Assembly: GCA_949295645.1 (NCBI GenBank)
Contig: CASFLY010000100.1
Span: forward strand, 1 to 63,010
Direction of reading: 5' to 3'
Source: an uncultured Bacteroidales bacterium
GTDB lineage: Bacteria; Bacteroidota; Bacteroidia; Bacteroidales; UBA932
Length of the DNA stretch: 63,010 nucleotides
In this document: in pieces, positions 54,426 through 62,964 of the stretch
Position numbering within the stretch: the stretch's first letter is position 1
Layout of the letters: every line of letters begins with the position of its first letter
The notes under the pieces: generated by a model
The model's input: only the letters and a program-made list of their open reading frames with translations
Databases searched by the model: none
Told to the model about the DNA's origin: nothing
Translations under genes and position numbers: made by a program

Positions 54426-55226
54426 TTACATACTTTTCAAAAGGCCCTGGAGGACGGCTTCGGAAAACCCGTTGTCTTCCATAGCATTGAGTCCCTTGAA
54501 TGTGTAGCCGCCCGGAGTGGTGACCTTGTCGATTTCGGTCTGCGGCATGGTACCGTTCGTTTCCAAAAGGGCAAGGGCCCCTTTCATCGTGCTGATGACG
54601 ATACGCCGGGCTTCTTCAGCTTCGAAACCGATTTGTTCACCTCCCTTTATCGATGCGTCGATGTATTTCAGGGCATATGCGATGCCGCAGGACGCCAGGG
54701 ATGTCCCGGCAGCCATCATTTCTTCAGGGACGGCGATGACTTCCCCCATAAGGCCGAAAAGGCCTGACACCTCATCGGATATGTCTTCGCTGACACGGCA
54801 GGAAGCCATAAAGGTGGTGCTCTTTTTCAGAGCAATAGCGGTGTTCGGGATAATGCGCAGCAGGGCAGGCAATTCATCGCCCTTGCGGGCCATTTCCGTG
54901 AGTTCGGCAAAGCTCACACCGGCTACGACGGATGCAATGGTGCAGGTCCCGTAGTCGAGTTTCTGTTTGATTCCGTCTATCACATCCGCTATCTGCCAGG
55001 GTTTTACGGCTATGATGACAAGATCCGCCCCCTCGACTGCGGCGGCATTGTCCTGCATGACCGATATGCCGGGATACAGGAATTTCATCCTGTCGAGCGT
55101 GGCCTGCGTTCTGGCGGTTACGGTAAGGTTTCCGTGAGGAAAATCCGGATTCCCGTATATGCCGCCGGCTATGGCGCCTCCCATATTTCCCGCACCGATG
55201 ATGCAGATTCTTTCTATCCTTTTCAT
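54426..55226 (-). CDS. proC: Pyrroline-5-carboxylate reductase
   Basis: Makes proline from pyrroline-5-carboxylate with NAD(P)H. The Rossmann start is RICIIGAGNMGGAIAGGIYGN. Family residues follow in VEGADLVIIAVKPWQIADVIDGIK, RIIPNTAIALKKSTTFMASC and the tail TSLASCGIAYALKYIDASIKGGEQIGFEAEEARRIVISTMKGALALLE plus KVTTPGGYTFKGLNAMEDNGFSEAVL, which is the family signature. Length of 266 residues is normal. Its ATG overlaps the thrC stop by four bases, so the proline genes are translated as a continuation of the threonine genes. Confidence 0.94.
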   Translation of the reverse strand: MKRIERICIIGAGNMGGAIAGGIYGNPDFPHGNLTVTARTQATLDRMKFLYPGISVMQDNAAAVEGADLVIIAVKPWQIADVIDGIKQKLDYGTCTIASVVAGVSFAELTEMARKGDELPALLRIIPNTAIALKKSTTFMASCRVSEDISDEVSGLFGLMGEVIAVPEEMMAAGTSLASCGIAYALKYIDASIKGGEQIGFEAEEARRIVISTMKGALALLETNGTMPQTEIDKVTTPGGYTFKGLNAMEDNGFSEAVLQGLLKSM

Positions 55227-56536
55227 TTTATTGTCATTTCAAGCAGATACTTCTTGAAGTCCCCGAAATCTGCGGACATCCTTACGGACTTCTTCTCTCC
55301 CTTCATAAACTCCTGAAGTTTAGCCGGGATTGCGATTTCCCTGCCGAGTATGCTGTCCACTGTATCCTTGAATTTTGCAGGATGGGCTGTCTCGAGGAAT
55401 ATGCCGGTTTCGTCAGGCCCGATATTGTCGGAAAGGCCCTGATAACCGCAGGCTCCGTGAGGATCGAGCACATAGCCGTATTTTTCATAAACCGCGGCTA
55501 TGGTCTCCCTGATGTCTTCGTCAGTGTAGCGGCAGCCGCTGATATCTTTTCGGACGGCTTCTGCAGAACTTCCGTAAAGGTCCATGACGCGGGCGAAATT
55601 GCTCGGATCGCCTACGTCCATAGCGTTGGCGATAGTCTGTACCGAAGCCCTCGGTGTATAGATGCCTGTCTGCAGGTATTCCAGGAACACGTCGTTTCTG
55701 TTGTTGGCGGCTATGAACCGTTTTACCGGCAGACCCATCTTCCAGGCAATGAGCCCGGCTGTGATGTTTCCGAAATTTCCGCTCGGAACGCAGAACACGA
55801 CATTTCCCGCTTTTCCGGCCCGTTTCAGCTGTGCGTATGCGTTGAAATAATAGAAGGCCTGCGGAAGGAAACGCGCTACGTTTATCGAGTTTGCCGAAGT
55901 CAGCGTCAGCGTCCCGTTCAGTTCCTCATCCATAAAAGCCGACTTCACAAGTCTCTGGCAGTCATCGAAATTGCCTGCTATTTCCAGGGCGGTGATGGTC
56001 CGGCCCAGGGTGGTGAACTGTTTTTCCTGAATTTCGCTCACCTTTCCCTCGGGGTAGAGCACGACTACGTCTATACCGTCGACTCCGAGAAAACCGTTTG
56101 CCACGGCACTTCCCGTATCGCCGGAGGTCGCCACTATTACAGTCACCTTTTTACGGCTTTCTTCCCGACCGATGAAATACGACAGCATACGGGCCATAAA
56201 ACGGCCTCCTACATCCTTGAACGCGAGTGTAGGGCCGTGGAAAAGTTCCAATGACCAGATATTGTCGTGGACGTTGACGACAGGGGTGTCGAAACTGAGG
56301 GTGTCGCAGACTATTTTCTTCAGGTCATCGGAAGGAATGTCTTCTCCGAAAAAGGCTGTTGCTACTGCCGTCGCAATGTCGTGGAAGTCCATTTCACCGA
56401 TATTCCTGAAAAATTCTTCAGGGAGGCGGACGATTTTTTCCGGCATGTAGAGCCCTTTGTCAGGGGCGAGGCCTTTTTTTACGGCTTCGGCCAGTGTTGC
56501 AGGTGCGGCTTTATGGTTTGTGCTATAGTATTTCAT
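55223..56536 (-). CDS. thrC: Threonine synthase
   Basis: A PLP enzyme that makes threonine from O-phosphohomoserine. MKYYSTNHKAAPATLAEAVKKGLAPDKGLYMPEKI starts the bacterial type I enzyme, GPTLAFKDVGGRFMARML contains the PLP lysine in the FKD motif, and VATSGDTGSAVANGFLGVDGIDVVVLYPEGKVSEIQEKQFTTLG and VPSGNFGNITAGLIAWKMGLPV follow as the usual active-site and PLP-binding segments. Length of 437 residues is normal. It is overlapped by proC and preceded by apgM, 165 bases upstream, across a gap holding a short repeat. Confidence 0.95.
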   Translation of the reverse strand: MKYYSTNHKAAPATLAEAVKKGLAPDKGLYMPEKIVRLPEEFFRNIGEMDFHDIATAVATAFFGEDIPSDDLKKIVCDTLSFDTPVVNVHDNIWSLELFHGPTLAFKDVGGRFMARMLSYFIGREESRKKVTVIVATSGDTGSAVANGFLGVDGIDVVVLYPEGKVSEIQEKQFTTLGRTITALEIAGNFDDCQRLVKSAFMDEELNGTLTLTSANSINVARFLPQAFYYFNAYAQLKRAGKAGNVVFCVPSGNFGNITAGLIAWKMGLPVKRFIAANNRNDVFLEYLQTGIYTPRASVQTIANAMDVGDPSNFARVMDLYGSSAEAVRKDISGCRYTDEDIRETIAAVYEKYGYVLDPHGACGYQGLSDNIGPDETGIFLETAHPAKFKDTVDSILGREIAIPAKLQEFMKGEKKSVRMSADFGDFKKYLLEMTIK

Positions 56537-56563
56537 TTTTCATTTGTTTTATTATAAAAAGAT

Positions 56564-56592
56564 GTCTCGACTGCGCTTCGCTCGACATGACT
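56564..56592 (+). repeat. Interspersed short repeat between thrC and apgM
   Basis: tctcgactgcgcttcgctcg followed by acatgac is a variant of the dispersed repeat core, here with an extra gcgc. It sits just upstream of the thrC start. Confidence 0.5.
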
Positions 56593-56701
56593 CCAGGGTT
56601 CTGTCGGGAGACGGTGACGGCGAGCACCGTTGACCCCGCCAGGGGTTGTATTCCAGTGTGAGCGGCACCGTCTCGAAGCGCTGTTGGATGATATTAAGCA
56701 G

Positions 56702-57916
56702 TTATGCGTTACTGAGGAAAAGTTCTATGAACTTTCTTCCGGCAATGAGACCGTAGCTCCCTTCCTTTGCGGAAAACTCGTCGAACTTAGTCACGCTGTC
56801 GCTGCTGCCGTTTGTCCTGTAGATGGTAAACGGAATCGGCTTGGCGGTGTGGGTCCGGATGGCGCAAGGGGTAGGGTGATCCGGAAGCACTGCGATCGAG
56901 ACGTCCTCGTCCCAGGTCCTGATCTCGTTCAGTATCGGGCGGATGATCCTGTCGTTCAGATAGCGGATGGTCAGGATTTTAAGTTCCGGATCCCCGTCGT
57001 GGCCGGCTTCGTCGCTGGCTTCCAGGTGCAGGAATACGAAATCCTCGTTCTTCAGGGCCTCTATGGCTGCTGCCGCCTTGCCTTCATAATTCGTGTCGTA
57101 GAGTCCTGTCGCTCCATCCACATCTATGGATTTCAGTCCGGCGTACACTCCTATCCCCTTTATCAGATCCACGGCCGAGATGACAGAGCCGCTTTTTATT
57201 TCCGGGAACTGCTCGGAAAGGGTCTGCATCTTGGGACGGTACCCCGGCGACCAGGGCCAGATGCTGTTTGCGATGTCCTTGCCGGCCTTTGCCCTGGCGA
57301 TATTGACGGGATGCTTTGGGAGGAGCTCCATGGATTTGAGGGTCAGCTCATTCAGCCTGTCGGCCGTGGCCTTGGCTCCTTCATTTTCCGGCTTTATGAG
57401 ATGCTTCCTGAAGTCATCCCCGATGACATCGTGCGGAGGGGTGCAGCTGATGTGTTTGTCTCCGCCTTTCATCTTGAGGAGATGTCTGTATGAGACTCCG
57501 GGGAAGAAGTCAACGTCTTTTCCGCCCAATTCTTCCTGAAGATAACCGATAAGCTGCGCTGCCTCTTCCGTGCTGATCTGCCCTCCGGAATGGTTCTTTA
57601 TCCTTCCGTTTTCGATGGTGATAAGGTTGCAGCGCATGGCCATTTCCCCGTCCCCGATGGGAACGCCCATACTGGCGGCTTCAAGCGAGCCGCGGCCTTC
57701 GAATACTTTTGGAAGGTCATATCCGAGAATGGCCAGGTTCGCGATTTCGCTTCCAGGAGAGAAGCCCTGTGGGATGGTGTCGAGCAGGCCGTTCCGTCCA
57801 TGAGCCGCCAGCCAGTCCATTTCCGGTTTTTCGGCAGCCTGCAACGGAGTTTTTCCGCCCAAAGACGGAATCGGCTCGTCGGCCATTCCGTCGCCTAATA
57901 CTATTATATACTTCAT
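56702..57916 (-). CDS. ApgM-like enzyme, probable homoserine kinase stand-in
   Basis: A 404-residue member of the alkaline-phosphatase superfamily, closest to archaeal-type cofactor-independent phosphoglycerate mutase (ApgM). The metal-binding start is IIVLGDGMADEPIPSLGGKTPLQAAEKP, the catalytic Ser lies in GFSPGSEIANLAILGYDLPK, and the C-terminal metal ligands lie in FVFLHLEASDEAGHDGDPELKI and VAVLPDHPTP-like IAVLPDHPTPCAIRTHTAKPIPF. In Bacteroidales this gene lies between thrA and thrC where thrB would be, and has been predicted to be the functional analogue of homoserine kinase. That is known prediction and context, not seen directly here. Phosphoglycerate mutase activity remains the alternative. 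Confidence 0.88.
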   Translation of the reverse strand: MKYIIVLGDGMADEPIPSLGGKTPLQAAEKPEMDWLAAHGRNGLLDTIPQGFSPGSEIANLAILGYDLPKVFEGRGSLEAASMGVPIGDGEMAMRCNLITIENGRIKNHSGGQISTEEAAQLIGYLQEELGGKDVDFFPGVSYRHLLKMKGGDKHISCTPPHDVIGDDFRKHLIKPENEGAKATADRLNELTLKSMELLPKHPVNIARAKAGKDIANSIWPWSPGYRPKMQTLSEQFPEIKSGSVISAVDLIKGIGVYAGLKSIDVDGATGLYDTNYEGKAAAAIEALKNEDFVFLHLEASDEAGHDGDPELKILTIRYLNDRIIRPILNEIRTWDEDVSIAVLPDHPTPCAIRTHTAKPIPFTIYRTNGSSDSVTKFDEFSAKEGSYGLIAGRKFIELFLSNA

Positions 57917-57935
57917 AAATTTTTCATTATAAACA

Positions 57936-57961
57936 GATCCCTCGACTACACTCGGGATGAC
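57936..57961 (+). repeat. Interspersed short repeat between apgM and thrA
   Basis: agatccctcgactacactcg followed by ggatgac differs from the TCGACTTCGCTCGGGATGAC core in the middle. It lies between the apgM start and the thrA stop. Confidence 0.55.
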
Positions 57962-57976
57962 ATAAAGCGAGTGCCG

Positions 57977-60415
57977 TTACCTGATGTTGGCGATGCTGAT
58001 GATGTCTGCGAAGACGCCTGCAGCGGTCACGCTTGCTCCTGCCCCGTAGCCCTTTATCTGCATCGGGTATTCCTTGTACCGTTCTGTGGTGATGAGGATG
58101 ACGTTGTTGCTCCCCGCAAGTTCGTAGAACGGGCTTTCCCGGCTGACTTCCTTCAGGCCCACTTCCGTTTCCCCATTGTCCATCGTGGCGATGAACCTCC
58201 AGCATTTGCCTTCGGCAGCCAGCACCTTGCGCCGCCTTTCGAAGTCCTCGTCCATTTCCGGTATGGTAGCCCAGAATTCTTCGAGAGAGCCTTTGAAATA
58301 CTTTTCAGGGATGAAAAGGTTTTTCTTTACATCGCTCTGTTCGACATCGTAGCCGGCTTCCCGCGACAGGATGACAAGTTTTCTTATCACGTCTGTCCCG
58401 CTCAGGTCGATGCACGGGTCAGGCTCGGCATAGCCGGCGTCCTTGGCCATCCTGATGGCCTGGCTGAATGTCACATGTTCGTTCATCTCATTGAAGATGA
58501 AATTCAGCGTACCGGACACGACAGCCTGGATTTTCAGGATCTTGTCGCCGCTGTTTATGAGGCTGCTGATAGTGTTTATGATAGGCAGTCCGGCTCCGAC
58601 ATTTGTCTCGAACAGGTATTTTACCCCGCGTTTCAGAGCCGTTTCCTTCAGCTCCCTGTATCTTTCGTATTCCGACGAGGCTGCGATCTTGTTTGCGGCC
58701 ACGACCGAGACATTGTGCTCGAGCAGGCTCTTGTATATTCCTGCCACCTCGGCGCTTGCAGTGCAGTCCACGAATACGGAGTTGAACATGTTCATCGAGA
58801 GGATTTCATCCCGGAAAATCTCCGGAGATGACGCCGTCTCGGACCCGTTGAGCCTTTCGTTGCAGGTATTCAGGTCGATACCGTCCCTGTCTATGATGTA
58901 ATGGCGGGAGTTCGTAATGCCTATCACCTTGATTTGCAGAGACTTTTCTTTCATCAGTTTTTCCTGCTGTCTGCGTATCTGGTCGATAAGGTTGCTGCCG
59001 ACGAGCCCGTTTCCAGCTAAGAAAAGGTTCAGAACCTGATAGTCGGACAGGAAGAAGGAGTCGTGGATGACGTTCATCGCCTTTTTCAGGCTGTCGAGAG
59101 ATACTACAAAGGAAATATTGGTCTCGGATGCACCCTGGGCACAGGCAATGACGTTGATGCCGTTTCGTCCGAGAGTCCCGAAAAGTTTTCCGGCAATACC
59201 CGGAGTGTGTTTCATGTTTTCTCCGACAATGGCTACGGTCGCAAGGTTCCGTTCCTGTTTGATGCGGTTTATCTCACCCATCCTGATTTCCTGGGCGAAC
59301 TCTTCGGAAAGAACCTGCACGGCCGTGTCTGCATCGCTGTTTTTCACGCCTATGGAGGTGGTGTTTTCGGATGCTGCCTGGGATACGAGGAACACGCTGA
59401 TGCCGGATTTTGCCAGCGTCTTGAAAATCCTGTAGTTGACTCCGATGACGCCCACCATTCCGAGGCCCTGGATCGTGATGAGGCAGGTGTCGTTGATGGA
59501 GGAGATTCCCTTGATGGCGCGGCTGTGGTCGCTGTTTTCAGGATTCCTCGAGATGAATGTCCCCGGGGAAGACGGGTTGAACGTGTTCTTTATCTTTATC
59601 GGGATATTCTTGTGGTATGCCGGGAATATTGTCGGCGGGTAGATGACTTTTGCTCCGAAGTTGCAGAGTTCCATAGCCTCTACGAATGTCAGGTGCTCTA
59701 TGGTGTAGGCATTGCTGATGATTTTCGGGTCAGCGGTCATAAAGCCGTCCACATCGGTCCAGATTTCGAGGGTGTCGGCGTTCAGGACCGAGGCTATGAC
59801 GGACGCAGTGTAGTCCGAGCCTCCGCGGCCGAGATTGGTCACATCGCCGTTGGCTGCGTCAGAACTGATGAAGCCAGGGACTATGGAGATATGCGGGAGT
59901 TCCGCGAATGTGCGGAGTACGAGTTTTTCGGTCTCGGCGAAATCCACTATGTGTTTGTTGAAATACGGGCGCGTCTTGATGAATTCCCTGGCGTCATAGA
60001 GGACGGAGTCCCTTATCGTGCCGTTGACGATGACGGACGACAGCCGTTCGCCGTAGCTGACTATTGCATCCGATGTCTTGGATGACAGATCCTTGATCAG
60101 GTAGACGCCTTTGAAGATGTTCGACAGTTCGCCGAGCATCGTTTCAAGCTTTCCCTTGACTTCCGGCAGCTTTTCAGGGATTACGGTATCTTCCGCCTGT
60201 CGGAAATGCCTTTCATAGATGGCTTTCAGCTGCGTTTCGTATGTCGGGTCTCCTGCCGCGGCGGTCTTGGATGTCTTTATAAGCTGATCCGTGATGCCGC
60301 CGAGTGCGGAAACCACCACTATGATGTCGTCAGTGCAGGATTCGATTACATTTTTAGCCTGGAGGAGGCCTTCGGCCGATCCGACGGAAGTCCCTCCGAA
60401 TTTCAAAACTCTCAT
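57977..60415 (-). CDS. thrA: Bifunctional aspartokinase/homoserine dehydrogenase
   Basis: Catalyses the first and third steps of the aspartate pathway toward threonine. The aspartokinase half starts MRVLKFGGTSVGSAEGLLQAKNVIE, with VVVSALGGITDQL, FISSDAANGDVTNLGRGGSDYTASVIASVLNADTLEIWTDVDGFMTADP and two ACT regions near residues 290-440 (TIQGLGMVGVIGVNYRIF, VAIVGENMKHTPGIAGKLFGTLGRNGINVIACAQGASETNISF). The homoserine dehydrogenase half begins near 460 (LNLFLAGNGLVGSNLIDQI), with the NAD site and GAGLPIINTISSLINSGDKILKIQAVVSGTLNFIFNEM. The ATG at 60415 is used in place of a longer frame to 60514. Length of 812 residues is usual. It heads thrA-apgM-thrC-proCBA. The ACT domains give feedback control. 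Confidence 0.95.
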   Translation of the reverse strand: MRVLKFGGTSVGSAEGLLQAKNVIESCTDDIIVVVSALGGITDQLIKTSKTAAAGDPTYETQLKAIYERHFRQAEDTVIPEKLPEVKGKLETMLGELSNIFKGVYLIKDLSSKTSDAIVSYGERLSSVIVNGTIRDSVLYDAREFIKTRPYFNKHIVDFAETEKLVLRTFAELPHISIVPGFISSDAANGDVTNLGRGGSDYTASVIASVLNADTLEIWTDVDGFMTADPKIISNAYTIEHLTFVEAMELCNFGAKVIYPPTIFPAYHKNIPIKIKNTFNPSSPGTFISRNPENSDHSRAIKGISSINDTCLITIQGLGMVGVIGVNYRIFKTLAKSGISVFLVSQAASENTTSIGVKNSDADTAVQVLSEEFAQEIRMGEINRIKQERNLATVAIVGENMKHTPGIAGKLFGTLGRNGINVIACAQGASETNISFVVSLDSLKKAMNVIHDSFFLSDYQVLNLFLAGNGLVGSNLIDQIRRQQEKLMKEKSLQIKVIGITNSRHYIIDRDGIDLNTCNERLNGSETASSPEIFRDEILSMNMFNSVFVDCTASAEVAGIYKSLLEHNVSVVAANKIAASSEYERYRELKETALKRGVKYLFETNVGAGLPIINTISSLINSGDKILKIQAVVSGTLNFIFNEMNEHVTFSQAIRMAKDAGYAEPDPCIDLSGTDVIRKLVILSREAGYDVEQSDVKKNLFIPEKYFKGSLEEFWATIPEMDEDFERRRKVLAAEGKCWRFIATMDNGETEVGLKEVSRESPFYELAGSNNVILITTERYKEYPMQIKGYGAGASVTAAGVFADIISIANIR

Positions 60416-60518
60416 AAATCGTGCTTGTATTAAGTTCGTTTTACTTTCCAAAACAGTGCAATCTACAATTTTACGAAAAAATCCCGTATTTCGGAAATTT
60501 TCCAAGAGAAACAATCAA

Positions 60519-61622
60519 TCATACCCCGTCCTTGCGGTAACTGGTGATGGCCCAGGTGACCATGGCGGCGCCGATGACGGAGAGGCCGAGGGTGTCGTAC
60601 CAGATGTCGGCGGGGCTGCTGCCCTTCAGGAAGACGGCCCTCATGGCATCGGCATAGTAGCGCATCGGGTTGGCGTAGGTGATGGCCTGGGCCCAGTCAG
60701 GCATAGAGGCTATCGGGGTGAAGATGCCGCTCATCAGCATGAATATTACGGCGAAAAACCAGATGACGAACATCGCCTGCTGGGCGTTGCTGCTGTAGTT
60801 GGAAATCAGAAGGCCGAGACCGGCCATGACAATGATGTCGAGGGTAGTATATAGGTAGAGCCACAAGACATTTCCCCGGCAGACATAGCCGAAGACGGCC
60901 CAGGCTATGAGGAGGCAGGCTGTCAGGACGAAAAATGCGATGGCCCAGTACGGAACCATCTTGCAGACGATGAATGCTGTCTTGCTGACAGGTGTCACAT
61001 TGATCTGTTCGATGGTTCCGGTCTCTTTTTCCGAAACGATGTTCAGTGCCGGCAGAAAGGCGGTAATCATGGTGATGCCAATGACTATCAGGGCGGGAAT
61101 CATAAACAGTTTGTAGTCCATCCGGCTGTTGAAATAATATTTTTCGGATATGTCTATGACCGGCGCCGGAGACTGCTCCTGGCCGGGATTCCTTTCCTGC
61201 ATATATTTCCGGACGCAGCTCAGGAGATACTGGGCCCCTATGCTTCCTTTCGAACCGTTGACCGTATTGACCTTTATCCCGACTGGAAAACCTTCCCCCG
61301 TTTCCAGATCCTTGTCGAATCCCGCGTCTATCGTGATGATGGCGTCGGCCTTGTTGCGGTCCATAAGCCTCATCGCCTCTTCCGGACTGTCGCATGCGGA
61401 GACTAATCTGAAATAGCCTGAAGACGTGCATGTTTCTATGAGCCGTACGGATTCCGCGCTTTTGCAGCCGTCCACGACCGCGAGATTTATGTTGCGTATT
61501 TCCATACTGACGGCGAACGGGAACACGAGCATCATCAGTATGGGGAAGGACAGGGCCATCCTCGGCAGCCCCGGGTCCCTGAAAAACTGTTTGAATTCCT
61601 TTTCAAGCAAATATTTCCACAT
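60519..61622 (-). CDS. ABC-2 type transporter permease
   Basis: A 367-residue integral membrane subunit of an ABC-2 exporter (YhhJ-like). One N-terminal helix (LPRMALSFPILMMLVFPFAV, near residues 20-40) is followed by a large soluble loop (about 40-170) and five C-terminal helices, including LFMIPALIVIGITMITAFLPALNIVSEKETGTIEQINVTPVSKTAFIVCKMVPYWAIAFFVLTACLLIAW. The EKETGTIEQINVTPV motif is characteristic of this permease type. The second permease is encoded upstream in the same direction (61848-62960), and the two probably form a heterodimer. The ATPase and adaptor genes are not in the window and may lie past 63010. A palindromic repeat lies 5 bases before its start. Confidence 0.88.
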   Translation of the reverse strand: MWKYLLEKEFKQFFRDPGLPRMALSFPILMMLVFPFAVSMEIRNINLAVVDGCKSAESVRLIETCTSSGYFRLVSACDSPEEAMRLMDRNKADAIITIDAGFDKDLETGEGFPVGIKVNTVNGSKGSIGAQYLLSCVRKYMQERNPGQEQSPAPVIDISEKYYFNSRMDYKLFMIPALIVIGITMITAFLPALNIVSEKETGTIEQINVTPVSKTAFIVCKMVPYWAIAFFVLTACLLIAWAVFGYVCRGNVLWLYLYTTLDIIVMAGLGLLISNYSSNAQQAMFVIWFFAVIFMLMSGIFTPIASMPDWAQAITYANPMRYYADAMRAVFLKGSSPADIWYDTLGLSVIGAAMVTWAITSYRKDGV

Positions 61623-61627
61623 AACCT

Positions 61628-61687
61628 TAACGTCAGTTCAACGAATTTATGTTGTTCAGCACCAGGGAATTCGTCGAACTGTCGTTA
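61628..61687. repeat. 60-bp palindromic intergenic repeat, copy B
   Basis: Arms taacgtcagttcaacgaatt (61628-61647) and aattcgtcgaactgtcgtta (61668-61687) pair with two mismatches, around a 20-base loop. It begins 5 bases from the start of the first permease gene and is the clearest copy. Confidence 0.85.
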
Positions 61688-61690
61688 CGG

Positions 61691-61783
61691 ATTTCGAGAA
61701 ATCCGGTTGTCTTAAACCCCAGTCGCTGTGGCGACAGCCCCTTATTAAGGGGCGCCACCCCCATTCGCCCCCTCGCTGGGGGC
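61691..61783. repeat. Run of short GC-rich hairpins between permease genes
   Basis: Four dyads lie in a row: atttc/gaaat (61691-61702), gtcgc/gcgac (61722-61735), gcccctt/aaggggc (61737-61753) and gccccc/gggggc (61767-61783). A similar sentence (aaaccccagtcgctgtggcg) occurs upstream of folK at about 22000. The 225-bp gap between the two permease genes holds only this run and copy B. Confidence 0.6.
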
Positions 61784-61847
61784 TCGTCGCAGAACTTGTT
61801 CTGCTCCTTCAATTGTAGTTATTTAACGTCGGTCAGACGGATGTCCG

Positions 61848-62960
61848 TTACTGAAGCCTTGTCCTGAAGCTCTTGATGCTCACTGTCAGGAGCACTGCCG
61901 CCATCCCAGAGAGAATGAGCAGTTCCCGGGCTGCAGCAGCGATGCCGTCTCCCTGTATCATCACTTTTTTCACTATGATTATAAACCATTTGGCCGGGAT
62001 GATGTCGGAAAACCACTGAAGTGCCGCCGGCATGCTTTCGCACGGGAAGATGATGCCGGAAAATATCATCGTCGGCATGGTCAGCCCCATTCCCGAGATA
62101 AGGAGGGCCGTCCTCTGATTCGGGGAAATTACCGAGATAAGGAGGCCGAGGGCCAATGAGGTAATCACGAAGATAAGGGCGGCGGCGCACAGGAGCAGAA
62201 GGCTGCCGTTGACCGGAACTTCCATAACATAGTGCGAGAGCAGGAGGATGGTCGCAAAATTCACGGCGGACAGGACCAGATAAGGAATCATCTTGCTTAC
62301 GATGATCCATAGCGGCCTGGCAGGGGAGACAAGCAGCAGCTCCAGGGTTCCCGTTTCCTTTTCCCTGACTATCGATACGGCGGTCATCATCGAGCAGATC
62401 AGCATCAGTATCAGTCCCATAACCCCGGGTACGAAATTGTAGGAAGATTTCATTGCCGGGTTGTACATCAACTGTACTACCGGTGTCATCGAAGTCTTCC
62501 TCTCGCCGGCAAGAGAGACGCCGATGTCGGTCTGCTCTGCCTGGATGACGCCACGGATGTAGTTCGTGATCATCTGTGCGGTATTGGGATCGGAGCCGTC
62601 CCCGATAATCCGCACGGAGGCCCTGCCCGAGGCGATGATGTCGCTGCCGAAATTCTGTCCGAAACAGACGGCGGCATCGGCACTGCCGCGGCGGAACACG
62701 TCCGTAATTTCTTCAGGGGATGACAGCAACCCCGTGACCCGGAGGTATCTGTTATTGTCTATCCGGTCTGTTGTCTGCCTGACCGCCGGATCCGACAGGT
62801 CTCCGCACACGACCACCCTGACGTCATTTACTTCCGTACTTACGGCAAAGCCGAACAGGATGATCTGCACCACTGGCATTACCATAGCTATGAGTATGGT
62901 CCTCTTGTCCCTGAATATGTGGCGGAACTCCTTGACGACCGATGCGACGAACTCTTTCAT
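61848..62960 (-). CDS. ABC-2 type transporter permease
   Basis: A 370-residue permease of the same family as its neighbour, with one N-terminal helix (residues 25-45, IAMVMPVVQIILFGFAVSTE), a soluble loop to about 165, and C-terminal helices starting VPGVMGLILMLICSMMTAVSIVREKETGTLELLLVSPARPLWIIVSKMIPYLVLSAVNFATILLLSH. The EKETGTLELLLVSP motif matches its partner. With the gene at 60519-61622 it should form the transmembrane part of a drug- or lipid-type exporter; the ATPase is not visible. A copy of the palindromic repeat sits 4 bases upstream of its start. Confidence 0.88.
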   Translation of the reverse strand: MKEFVASVVKEFRHIFRDKRTILIAMVMPVVQIILFGFAVSTEVNDVRVVVCGDLSDPAVRQTTDRIDNNRYLRVTGLLSSPEEITDVFRRGSADAAVCFGQNFGSDIIASGRASVRIIGDGSDPNTAQMITNYIRGVIQAEQTDIGVSLAGERKTSMTPVVQLMYNPAMKSSYNFVPGVMGLILMLICSMMTAVSIVREKETGTLELLLVSPARPLWIIVSKMIPYLVLSAVNFATILLLSHYVMEVPVNGSLLLLCAAALIFVITSLALGLLISVISPNQRTALLISGMGLTMPTMIFSGIIFPCESMPAALQWFSDIIPAKWFIIIVKKVMIQGDGIAAAARELLILSGMAAVLLTVSIKSFRTRLQ

Positions 62961-62964
62961 ACTA

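Noticed and set aside
60416..60518. Threonine leader peptide or attenuator before thrA
   Set aside because: No Thr/Ile-rich short frame with paired hairpins was seen in the 103-base gap.
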